Below are positions 47,637 to 57,682 of a DNA stretch of 64,000 bases, in pieces. The notes under the pieces were generated by a model. That model was not told where the DNA came from, did not search any database, and saw only the letters and a list, made by a program, of their open reading frames with translations. Both the position numbers and the translations under genes were made by a program. This stretch comes from Hirsutella rhossiliensis (taxonomy: Eukaryota > Ascomycota > Sordariomycetes > Hypocreales > Ophiocordycipitaceae). Location: the NCBI RefSeq assembly GCF_020360975.1, contig NW_025408668.1:3906001-3970000 (forward strand), written 5' to 3'. How positions within the stretch are numbered: position 1 is the first letter of the stretch; every line of letters starts with the position of its first letter.

Positions 47637-48926
47637 ATGTCACAAGGACAAACAGAAGGCATAAGGGTTATACAGCCTCAAGAAGATGTACGCCTACGCC
47701 AACCTATTTCTGCTCAGGAATTTATGCGCGGAACCGACTTCGCGGCCGATTTTTCCGCTATAGACCCTCAGCTTCGATTCAAAGATATCTCAGTCGATAA
47801 TATAACGGAGATACATGCAACCACGTACGCAGCTAAGGCCCTTAAAGCCTATACTCTTGAGAAGATGTGGGATGATGAAGTCTTCCATGCTTTCCAACAA
47901 GACTTTGAAGGATGGACGCTAGACATGTTCCTTATGGTTGAAATTTCATACCGGCGGGAGCTCCGCCGGGTTCTCCGCCGAAAGGGAGTATATACTGGGA
48001 CGAACCACCAGCGAATCGAACGATCCTTGATTAAGCTACTCGAAGCCGACAGTTTCCCTACTTGGGACCCTGAGGAATTCACAAAACAGATATTTGACGT
48101 ACGATCAAATGCTTCCTGGCAACAACAAGCCCTCGCAACGCCTTCTTCCCGAGAGAATATCCAAAATCCGACCCAAGACCAGTCACCAAGGGACCAGCCT
48201 ACAACCCAAGCCCAGGCTTTGCAACAGCAGCAACAGGTTGTTTCCCAAGGACCCCAGAGGCCTCCCGAGCAAGCCCAACAGATGACCCCCCAAGGAACCT
48301 TATTCCAAGCCCCATTTTCCCAGGAAAGCTTTCCCCAAGACATCCCCACTCAACAGACCCAGACGAAGTCTATTCCCAAGCCCCTACTACAGTCATTTCC
48401 TTCAAGGCAGACCCAGCCTGACGGGCATCAGCCGTACAAGGCCCTGCCCCTCGTTCCGTTCGAACGAACGGCTTGACCCCGCCGTTTCTGCCCAGTTTCT
48501 AAAGACCTTGACAAAGACCAAAAGTACACAGGCGAGCCCTACGACCTCCTTGACGATAAGATGAAGATCTTTTTCAACATCTGCTTCCATGCACAGATCC
48601 GGGAGACCCAATTCTATGCGGTATTTCCTAGGATTCTTAACGGACGAGCAGAAACCTTCTACCTTCATTACGTCGATCAAGACGATACATTTGCAATAGC
48701 GTATCACAAGGTTAAGACGCATTTCGACACCGATGTTAACCATCATCACTATTACACCGACTGGACAACTGCTACCTTCGAGTTATTCGACCCGACCAAG
48801 CATCGAGGAACACGGATTTTCAAGTCACGATTAGTCCGAGAAGTTAAAGGAAAGTATATAAAGCCGTACGAAAAGTCTCGCCTCGTAGTCCAAGGCTATA
48901 ACGACGACGAGAAGAACACTCTTTGA
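47637..48926 (+). pseudogene. G gag-like protein fused in frame to the start of Copia RT
   Basis: One frame runs from ATG 47,637 to 48,926 with a single in-frame TGA at 48,474-48,476. The first 279 codons form a structural gag-like protein with a Gln/Pro-rich region (about residues 160-260). After the TGA comes a gag C-terminal part (DLLDDKMKIFFNICF, and AIAYHKVKTHFDTDV near 48,695-48,740). Then, with no protease or integrase between, follows the RT N-terminus (GTRIFKSRLVREVKGKY, from about 48,808). The gag/RT join lies near 48,765. The frame ends early at a one-base slip (48,917-48,922, short T run), after which RT continues in another frame. Confidence 0.8.
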
Positions 48927-49480
48927 CCCAATCGCCTACCATCCAGCGGGCTAGTCAAAGACTAATCATAGCCCTTGCCCCAACGCTCCTTACGTCCGGT
49001 ATGTCCCTCGAACTAAGGGATATATCACAAGCCTATACGCATTCAACGACAGGACTTGCACGCCTAGTCCTAACCTATCTTCCCATCGAACTACAGGATA
49101 AGTACCCAAAGGGGACTATCATCCGGATCGTCCGCCCTCTTTATGGCATTGCAGAAGCAGGCCTACATTGGTTCGCAACATACCACAAGCATCATAGGAG
49201 CAGCTACGGATGTCGACTTCAACGTTCGACCCATGCCTCCTTATAACGAACACGGACCCCAACCAAGCGTTTGGCATAGTGGGCATGCAGGCGGATGACA
49301 CCTGATCCTCGGAACAGCAGGCTTTTCTGTACACGAAGAAAACAAGATACAAGAAGCTAAGTTTATCGCCAAGCCAAAGACAAAGCTTTTAATTTCTTCG
49401 GCCCTAGACTTCAACGGCTGTACGCTTGCACTAGACGAAAAGGTCGAATTCACCTTAAGCAGAAGGGACAAGCTAAGAAA
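48918..49480 (+). pseudogene. G reverse transcriptase (Copia RVT_2), frameshifted
   Basis: RT continues over frame changes near 48,920, 49,197, 49,302 and 49,470. Stretches include TQSPTIQRASQRLIIALAPT, LELRDISQAYTHSTT and VRPLYGIAEAGLHWF (a conserved Copia RT block). The catalytic box reads IVGMQADDT (near 49,276-49,302), that is ADD in place of the usual YVDD. The palm is present, but the frame breaks mean no full protein can be made as sequenced. Each break looks like one missing base. Confidence 0.75.
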
Positions 49481-49489
49481 ATCGCCCTT

Positions 49490-50267
49490 ATTAACGTGGA
49501 AGCTTCTGATCGTATGCAAAAGTACATGGAACAACGCGCCCGAGGAGCCTATATCGCCTCAATCTGCCAGCCAGAAGCTACGTGTGATATGTCAACCGCG
49601 GCACAGGTCCAACAGCCCACAGACACGGACTGCATCACCCTCAACAAAAGACTCAAATGGCAACAGGACAACCTACAGAGGGATCCAATACGTGCCCCTA
49701 GACCTACAGACAGCTAAACTAATGGTCTTTACGGATGGATCATTTGCCAACAATAAGGACCTCTCATCACAAATCGGCTTTCTTGTTATGCTTGTTAACG
49801 AAAAACAAGAAAGCTCCGAGGATGTTCCTTCTTTTCACATTAACGGCAATTTGATCCATTGGAGCTCTACGAAGTGCAAGAGGGTAACCCGAAGTGTGCT
49901 TGCCTCCGAGATCTACGGCATGACCGACGGATTTGACATCAGCCTTGCTATTGCAACGACCCTAAGAATGATCACCGACCGACTGAATCTCCCTCCAATC
50001 CCCCTTATCGTCTGCGTAGACTCTTATTCCCTTTACGAATGCATCGTCAAGCTCGGCACAACAAAGGAAAAGCGTCTTATGATTGACATTATGGCTCTAC
50101 GGCAGTCATATGAGAGACGGGAGATATTAGAAGTCCGATGGATCAACGGCAACGACAACCCAGCTGATGCAATGACGAAGGCGTCACCAAACAAGGCCCT
50201 TGAGCGCTTCATCTCGACTAACCAGCTGACTATCCGGGTAGAAGGGTCAGTCCATAGGCCAGTGTGA
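49490..50267 (+). pseudogene. G RNase H (Ty1/Copia type)
   Basis: After a further frame change near 49,690 the frame is open to TGA at 50,265-50,267. The RNase H signature is clear: FTDGSFANN (catalytic Asp), the KRVTRSVLASEIYG block (catalytic Glu), VCVDSYSLYE (second Asp) and the C-terminal VRWINGNDNPADAMTK. This is the usual C-terminus of Copia pol. The last ~100 bases before the LTR carry a purine run GAAAGAAAAAG (50,355-50,365), set back 7 bases from the LTR. Confidence 0.88.
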
Positions 50268-50372
50268 AACAGAGCGTCTCCTTGCCTTTTGACTTCTTTC
50301 CTTCCCTGGCCACTAGATTATCAACCAGCTATATTGTTACCTTTGTCTTTCCTTGAAAGAAAAAGTTGCTAG

Positions 50373-50657
50373 TGTCTAGATGCGGAGGACTTCATTATGT
50401 GGGGACATGGGCTCTACTGGCCCTACGCGAGAAGGAGGGTTTATAGGAGGGTCTCGGAAGACATTCGGACCGGGGTTACACGCCTCCCTTCATTCCTCCC
50501 TTCCTTCCTTCTTCTCCTCCTTCCCCTCATTCTTCTTCATCTTTTTCTCTTCTCTTGATAGATTACCAATACAACAGTCACAGGCATAGCTCTTTAGCAC
50601 CTTTGATTCGTATTCTCTATCACCCCTGTGCACAGCACGAATACCCACGACCCAACA
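50373..50657 (+). repeat. 3' LTR of G
   Basis: 285 bp, TGTCTAG to CCCAACA, followed by the TSD GTACC. Confidence 0.95.
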
Positions 50658-50662
50658 GTACC

Positions 50663-51352
50663 CCTTCCTTTTAGCTAAGTAGCCTATAGCTATTTAAGTA
50701 GTAAAGATAAAACTACTCTTTACCTTAAACGATAAAGAGGACTCTATACCTCTTAGCTTAAAAGAAAAAGAGTAGCTCTAGAATAAAGATAGGCTCTAGA
50801 GCCTTAATTACTAGTACTAGTAAAAGGAAAGGAGGAATTATCTACTTATATAAAAGAGGAGCCTACTTAAATTTAAGTTATAATTAATAACTCCTTACTT
50901 ATCGCCGCCCTTATAAATAAGGGCTACTAATACTATACTATAGTCGATAAAGCGCTTATATAAGAGATATAAGTATAAGTAAAAAAGATTGCCCTAAGGT
51001 AAGTAAAGGGCGCCTTAAGTATAATAAAAGGTATAGTAATTAAGGGTATTATATAGCTAGCTATAAAGGTTAATAGTTACTATAAGCTTATTATAGCTTA
51101 TATAATCCCTTAACTAAAGTTTCCCTTAATCCTTAGGAAACCTTAGTTATTATATATAGAGTTATACTTAGTTTTATACTAAAAAAAGCTTTAGTTTAAG
51201 CCTATATAATAGTAGATCTACTATAATAACGGTTTTATAAGTATAAAACTAATTATATAAGCTTTATACTTAGCTTAAAAAGTCCTTACTTTTATCTTTA
51301 TAAGAACTATATAATAGGTAGAGAGGAAGGAAGGCTAAGTAGCAGCTAATAT
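50663..51352 (+). pseudogene. B5 remnant between G and E (gag end / protease region)
   Basis: Colinear with B3 40,660-41,365. RIP-stopped. Ends with the AATAT target duplication of E (51,348-51,352). Confidence 0.75.
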
Positions 51353-51836
51353 TCTCGCGTAGAGAGATACGAGAAGTGCATAAAAATGCACGAAGGTGAA
51401 ATTGGAAGTAAGGGGTCGGACAGGCAGGGCAGAGATGTTTGAATCTTGCGGGGGCAGCAATTGCAGTAGGGGAGTGATTGTTATATTGCCTTAATTGTCC
51501 TTCTTTCCTCTATCCAACGCCCCTTTTTATACCCTTCTAGCATCTTAATTAATAAAGAAGATCCTGCTTAAAGAAGCTACTAATGTCCTTTCGACTACCG
51601 AGCTTTTTGCCGGTTTTTTCCCCTCCTTTCCAGCCGTTGCCGGCACATCCGTCTTATCTCTCGCCACCTCCATAGGAAGCCGTCGCCACTTCTGCTTCCC
51701 CTCATGCCCCCACCCTCCTTTCTGCACCTCTTTTCAGCTCCTTCTTCCTTCTTCTACACCGGGTGTTTTTCAGCTTCCTTGGTCCCTCGTGCTAAGGGAT
51801 ATCTCCGAGAACTGCGAAATTAGGCCACGCTTGACA
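51353..51836 (-). repeat. 3' LTR of E
   Basis: On the minus strand it starts TGTCAAGCGTGGCC and ends CTACGCGAGA. The 5' LTR starts TATCGCGAAGCGTGG and F starts TGTCGCGAAGCGTGG, so this copy has lost three bases next to the terminus. The element end is GA, not CA. Confidence 0.9.
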
Positions 51837-52098
51837 CACCCCTTAGCTATAGCCTGCCCCTTAAGGGCATAGCTAATACGGCTTCGGGCTGGTGAGCGTA
51901 TAGAGGAGGTTCTTAGCTCTGCACTTCTCCCTTTACTCGAGGAAAGCAGGGGCCCTTTTAGGTCCCTGGGCTCTTTTAGACCTACTTAAGGAAAGGGGCT
52001 TAAAGAAAGGAAAGTCCTATAAGAAAGGGGGAAAAACCTAATCAAAATAGGGGGCCCTCTAAAGGGAAAAACCTCTTCCTTTTCTTCGGCTGCAGACG

Positions 52099-55000
52099 TC
52101 ACCTTCTCGTACGGGCCATTAGCTCCTCTCGTAGACTCTCAAGGCGGGCCTCTAAGGACAGCTTCTCTCGAACGTCTTCTAGCCTAATTTGCTGTATAAA
52201 GACAGCTAGCTTCTGCTTCGGCAGGGGCTTCGTAAGACCGTCGGCTTTCATTGATGCCGTTGGAACCTAACGGACGGAAATAAGTCCCCTTTAGACCTCT
52301 TAGCGTAACCAATGCTGGTGGATATCGATATGCCGTAGCCGGGTCGACAGCTTGCTATTTTCCTCCGTAAGAATTCGTATAGTCTGCGTGTTATCGCATT
52401 CTATAGCTAACGGGGACGGAATTTACAGTCGTAACGATATTAGTAGCCGGCTAAGGAAAATCGCTTCTTTTAACGCTTCTAAAAGAGCTAGTAGCTCTGC
52501 CTCCGTACTAGAAGTCGTAACGGTAGCCTGCTTCGAAGCTCTCTAAGCAATAGTTCCTCTAAAAAGGGACATAATATACCCTTATAAGCTCTTTCTGTCT
52601 AAGGAATTGTCCGCAAAGGACGAATCGCTCGAATAAAGGAAGATTTCGGCAGCTTGTTTCCTTCCCTGCCCTCCTAGGCGTAGACCATATGATCTCGTTG
52701 AATAGAGATATAGGATAGCTCTGTCTGCTGCTTCTTGATGCCTAGGGCTAGGATTCTAGTTATGCCTAGCTAGCCGGGAGACCGTAAAAGAGATATCCGG
52801 TCTAGTAGAAATAGCTGAAAAAAGCAGGGAGCCCACCTTCTATTGGTATTGGTGTTTCTCTTGCTCCCTAGCTTAAAAGGACGGATCAGGCAAAAGCTCT
52901 TCGTCTAACATAGGCGTAGAGGGAAGCTTCTTATCGAGGGAATTAGGGAGGAATTTATAAGCGACCTTATTAATATAGGCGTCCTAGGAAAGCTAGATAG
53001 TCCGTTAGGACCTATTCCTAAGGATTCGTATCCCTAGGAACCACTTTAGCTCCCCTAGCCTAGTTATCTTATACCTTTGTTGTAGGCCTTTTATAGCCTC
53101 CCTAGCAGTTGCTTCTTCCTCTTTCGGGTAGGCCTAGATAATGTCGTCGACGTAGAAGAAGACCGTGATTTTACCCTTCTGCATTATATACGGTTCCTAA
53201 GGGACTTTCTTAAAGCCTAGGGCTTCGAGGGAACCTATTAAATGCTGTTGCTAAAGAAGGGGTGATCTTCGTAGTCCGTATAGAGCTTTCCTAAGCCGTA
53301 GAACCTTTCCTGGCTGTTAGAAGCCTGGTGGAAGGCGCATGTAGACAACTTCTTCTTCTTCCTTGAGTGGACAGTTAACAAAGGCGTTGACTGCATCCAT
53401 CTGTTCGAGCTCGAGGTCGAATTCTACTGCTATAGCCATAAGGGTCCGAAAAGACATCCCTGCTAGGGTAGTTGCCCTAGTAGGAAGATCCCCTTTTTCC
53501 TATTAATTCCCACAGACAACTAGCCGGGCTTTGCACTTTTAAAGGAAGCCGTGTTTATTAGTCTTATAGATAAAGACCCACTTATAGCTAAGGACCTGTT
53601 TTCCTCTTGCCTTTTCCTTAAGGACCTCTTCGAAAGACCCTATCTCTTCGTGTGAGGCTAGGTGGTCTTTCTAGGCCTGGAAAAACTGGTCTCTAAAGGG
53701 GTGTTTTTCTAGCTGCTTCTGGTTTGCTGGTGGGTCCGTGAGGTCTCTTTTGTGTACCTTCCTTGCTGATAGCTGTGGCTTGAAGAGCCGGCCTGCTGTG
53801 AACGCTCCGTAAGAACCGTCTTCTATCGGCGTTAGGTAGAAGTCGGAAAAACGATCGAAATAGGGGAGAGGTTAGTCTTCTTTAGTATCCGTATCGGGCC
53901 CTATACCTTCCTTTGCTTCTCGAAGCAGGGATAAAAAGGCAGCCGGGTAATCCTTCGAGAGAGGTGCCTTTCCTACCCCCTTAGGGGTCGAGACGGGAAG
54001 ACTAACTGAAAAAACTGCTTCTAGATCTTCTTCTTATTCCGTAAGAGGAGGCGTAGGGAGGTAGGCGTATTCCAGCTCTACCGCTTTCCTATAGTCTCCT
54101 TCTTCGTCTAGATCATCTAATCTAGCAGCTTTCTCTTCTTCTTCTTCTTCGAAGTCGGCGTTATCCTCGACTGCTTCGACGTCGGTTTCTTCTTCCGTTT
54201 CCTCGTCTAGGACCTCTTCTTAAGACTGTTGGGAAGGGGGGATTTAGATCTTCTAAATTAGCTGACGTTGTAAGTATAAGAGGGGCTGTTAATCCCTCTT
54301 TCCGTCGAAGAAGCTAAATTCGTCGAAAATCATATCCCTAGTCGAAATAACCTTCCGTAGAAGAGGAATCTAGATCCGGAAGATATTCGTAGAATTATAC
54401 CCAACGAGGTAACTAACAAAGGCTCTAGAATCAAGCTTTCTTTTCTTCTTCCTTTTTAGCTATGCATCGGCAGTCATAGCGTATGCCTTGCAGCCGTAGG
54501 CACGAAGGTGGGCTAGCGAGGCCCTCTTCTTCGTAAAGAGCTCGAGGGGGGATTTCCAGTCTATTCCTTAGGTAGTCCCTCTAGGGGTCCGGTTCCGAAG
54601 GTAATAGGCGGTCTCAACGACTTCCCTCTAAAGGTCGTGTAGAAGCCTTGCAGCAAGTCTTATCGTACGGGCCCTTTCCATCACAGCACCCCCTGATCTT
54701 TCTGCCCCTCCGTTCTGGGCCTGGGTATTCGGTGCTGACGGGAGGGGTAAAATGCCCCTTTTTCGAAGCCAATTTAAGATATCCTTCGTAAATAGCTCTC
54801 CGTTAGACCGTATCTTCTTTACCTCGTAGCCGAAGTAGGATTTTATCTAGTTAACGAAGTCCCGGAGGGCAGACCAGTTATGCTTACTTAGGTAGGTCCG
54901 TAAGAAATAGGGGAAAACCATCCCTAAAAAGGCGTCTGTGAAAAACATCACCCTAACGAAGCTTTCCTGATCCTTAGAGACGTCGGTCCAGTCGACCCAA

Positions 55001-57039
55001 ATTTCCTCACACGGCTGGTCCGGCCGTATAGGCGTTCGTCTAGAAATTCGTCTCCTAGTCTTCCCTTGGCCGCAATATTCGCATTCGACGGTCTTTAGTC
55101 CCCTTATTCGTACGCCCTGTTGTTGTCCTAGCTTATGTAAAGCTAAGGGGCCCGGGTGACCAAGTCGTGCGTGCCAAAGAATGCCGTCTCCTTGGGCTGC
55201 CGGAAGAGGGTCCTTTATGGTAGACCTATTCCTCCTAGCAGGGAAAGCTAACTTCTCGAGTGGTTCCTTCCTAAGGATAGGTCGGAATTCGAGAATAAAT
55301 TAACCGAATTTTTCCTCGATAAGCCTAATAGTCTGATTCTTCTAGACTAGCCTCGTAGGCTTAGACGTCGTATCCTAGAAGATTCCTTCCTTTCGAAGAA
55401 GGCGGAAGGAAATCAGGCTCGTTAAAAATCGAGGGCAAAAAGCTACCCTTTTTCTTCGAAGAATTCGTATAGATCCGTTAGGTAATTTTATCGTGAAATT
55501 CACCCTTCCGTATCCCTCTATCCGTACGGTTAATTCCCCGGCAATAAGATATTCCCTTCGTGCCTTCTTAAAGGACCGGAATCGTGCGAGTGTATTGCAT
55601 ATATCGAGGGAAGCACCAGAGTTAAGGATAGCTGATTTTCGTAGGGGATAATCGGAGGGCTCTAGCGGTTGGTCTTGGCCTTGTTGATCCGTAGGGAAGA
55701 TAAAGGCCGGATTTGCTATACCAACGATTTTTCCTCGAATTTACCGCTCGAATAGGGGCAGCTACGTTAGTTGCTATTTCTTAGCAACCCGAATCTCGTC
55801 TATCTTCTTCTGCAACGAGGGGTCCTCTTTAAGAGACTGTTGTACTGTTTCTCGTAGCCTCTTTAAAGGGTTGATTCCTTTAGGTCGGTTTTCCTCGAAG
55901 ACCTGTTAGCAGTCTTCCAGCCGATGGGGCTTTTTGCATGCTTAGCAGGTAGGTCGATTCCTTCTCGTACGTTGTCTCTTCGAGGAATCCTCGTCCCGGT
56001 CCGGAAGGTCTGCTTGAAAACCCCCCCTTTTTACCCCTTATTGCTGATGTTAACGAGGTTCGATTTCGACTAGTTCCCTGATTTTTCGACTAACGGACTG
56101 AAAGGTCTATTAGGGGACTAGTCGGGCCGGTCTGACTGACGGGACCGGGGCCGGGCCCGGGGCAAGAGGCGGAGCCGGGGCCGGGCCTACGGCAGCCGTT
56201 AAAGACAGTGTTGATGCTCTCGAGGGAGGAGGAGCCGAAGGAGCAACAGCTGCAGCAGCAGCAGCGGGAGCCGCAACAACAGGGGCTGCAGCAGCTACAG
56301 GGGCAGCAGGTCGAGCCGTCTGGGTCGAGTGCTGGCCACGAAGGAATAAGACTGCTTGCTGTTGTACTCTAGCAGCCTCTTCGTCTAGTTCCCGGCTAGC
56401 CTCTCGAAAGATAGTCGAGTAACCGTCACTAATAGGCTTTATTAGCAGAGATATATCCCGTAGCCACTAGCCGGAAAGAGCTTCTGTGAGGAAGTATTAG
56501 TTAGCTTCCTCGAGGATTTCTTCCTACTTAGCTAGCCACGAAGAAGCTAGTAGGTTCCTAGCAGAAAAGGCTCCTAGGTGGGCCGTATAGGTCTTCCTAA
56601 TACGGTCAGTCATATAACCTCTTAAGGGAGCTGTCGAGGTCTCGAGCTTTAAAAGCCACTGCCTAGGAGTCTCTTCCTCTCGAAGAGAGATTAGCTTTAC
56701 GGCACTAACGGATTCCGTTATCGCTATACGAGCAGCCGTTAGTAGCTTCGTTTCGTAGAGGTATTCCTTCCGGTAACTCTCGTAGTCGCCTAAGGCAGCA
56801 GAAAAAGCTCTCTGTTATGCAGAGGTTAGCTCGGAGAAGAGGGTAGCTCCCTCTATAAAGTCCGTCGCCCTAGGACGAAGAGGGGGCTTAAGAGGGTCCT
56901 GCTTGTCAGAGAAGACCAAATTATGGATAGTTCTATCCACACGAGCCCGTAGCTCTTTTACCCACTTATCCTAATCTTGGGGCTCTGCAAGAATCGTCCT
57001 ACGGACCGTCGGGACGGCAGAGGAGTCGATTTTCGTTAT
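52099..57039 (-). pseudogene. E gag-pol: one 1647-codon frame with RIP-type stops
   Basis: The start codon position (57,039-57,037) is now ATA; F has ATG there. From it to the TGA at 52,101-52,099 is 4941 bases in a single frame, with many TAG/TAA (for example in gag near 56,490-56,530). Gag is 57,039-55,774 and ends at TAG; its zinc knuckle lies near 55,930. Pol has a retropepsin (AILNSGAS, near 55,630; Asp now Asn), GAG-pre-integrase and integrase (about 55,180-54,250, VDWTDVS and FFTDAFLG), and RT (about 53,840-53,000) with FFYVDDII (near 53,140-53,160). RNase H follows at about 52,720-52,220 (SSDSSFADN, TSSTEAELLALLEA, RHIDIHQHWLR). This is complete Copia order. Confidence 0.85.
55768..55776 (-). 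promoter_or_regulatory. UAG-CAA-CUA at the gag/pol boundary of E
   Basis: Gag ends AAG AAA TAG and continues in the same frame with CAA CTA. TAG followed by CAR-YYA is the classical stop-codon readthrough context known from tobamoviruses. The same nine bases stand at 62,085-62,093 in F. RIP of a CAG codon is the alternative. Confidence 0.5.
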
Positions 57040-57176
57040 CGTTGCGAAAGAAGAGGAGGGGGGCAGAAAAGTCGGTTAAAAATCGGCTTTTCTAGTAAGA
57101 GGGGTAAAAGGAAGCTACGAGGGATGTAAGAAAGGTGCCTTTTACAGCAGCCGGAAGGTATAGGAATACTATTCCT

Positions 57177-57190
57177 CCCGGGCTCATAAC
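57177..57190 (-). promoter_or_regulatory. Primer-binding site of E (internal tRNA-iMet type)
   Basis: On the minus strand GTTATGAGCCCGGG directly follows the 5' LTR. It is complementary to CCCGGGCUCAUAAC, the anticodon arm of a eukaryotic initiator tRNA (anticodon CAU). Drosophila copia likewise uses a half-tRNA primer cleaved in the anticodon loop. Confidence 0.7.
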
Positions 57191-57677
57191 TCTCGCGTAG
57201 AGAGATGCGAGAAGTGCATAAAAATACACGAAGGTGAAATTAGAAGTAAGGGGTCGGACAGGCAGGGCAGAGATGTTTGAATCTTGCGGGGGCAGCAATT
57301 GCAGTAGGGGAGTGATTGTTGTATTGCCTTGATTGTCCTTCTTTCCTCTATCCAACGCCCCTTTTTATACCCTTCTAGCATCTTAATTAACAAAGAAGAT
57401 CCTGCTTAAAGAAGCCACTAATGTCCTTTCGACTACCGAGCTTTTTGCCGGTTTTTTCCCCTCCTTTCTAGCCGTTGCCGGCATATCCGTCTTATCTCTC
57501 GCTACCTCCATAGGAAGCCGTCGCCACTTCTGCTTCCCCTTATGCCCCTACCCTCCTTTCTGCACCTCTTTTCAGCTCCTTCTTCCTTCTTCTACACCGG
57601 GTGTTTTTTAGCTTCCTTGGTCCCTCGTGCTAAGGGATATCTCCGAGAACTGCGAAATTAGGCCACGCTTCGCGATA
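57191..57677 (-). repeat. 5' LTR of E
   Basis: 487 bp. On the minus strand it starts TATCGCGAAGCG and ends CGCGAGA, giving short imperfect terminal inverted repeats (TGTCGCG / CGCGAGA). Confidence 0.9.
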
Positions 57678-57682
57678 AATAT

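Larger units (their letters stand above)
47074..50657 (+). mobile_element. Ty1/Copia element G, internally deleted and not RIPed
   Basis: Complete ends: LTRs 47,074-47,354 (281 bp) and 50,373-50,657 (285 bp), starting TGTCTAG and ending CCCAACA. The 5-bp TSD GTACC lies at 47,069-47,073 and 50,658-50,662. The interior encodes gag, then RT, then RNase H. Protease and integrase, which normally stand between gag and RT in Copia, are missing. At 3.6 kb it is therefore non-autonomous. CA and TG are abundant and the LTRs differ essentially only by indels, so insertion is recent or RIP no longer acts here. Confidence 0.93.
51353..57677 (-). mobile_element. Ty1/Copia element E, full length (6325 bp), lightly RIPed
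   Basis: LTRs lie at 51,353-51,836 (3', 484 bp) and 57,191-57,677 (5', 487 bp), with TSD AATAT (51,348-51,352 and 57,678-57,682). The gag-pol frame runs minus. A primer site lies next to the 5' LTR, and a purine tract (AAGGGGTG on the minus strand) sits next to the 3' LTR. Same family as F. The host sequence on both sides is B5. Confidence 0.92.

Noticed and set aside
47378..47662. 94-codon minus-strand frame over the G leader
   Set aside because: Antisense to the leader; its internal repeat just reflects the 88-bp direct repeat.
47849..48349. 166-codon minus-strand frame under G gag
   Set aside because: Shadow of the gag frame: Cys/Trp-rich composition is the antisense of its Gln/Pro-rich part.
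52352..52546. 64-codon plus-strand frame
   Set aside because: Antisense to the RNase H part of E pol.
57092..57393. Minus-strand frames of 69-87 codons at the E 5' LTR and leader
   Set aside because: They span LTR, primer site and leader; no domain, and upstream of the real gag start.
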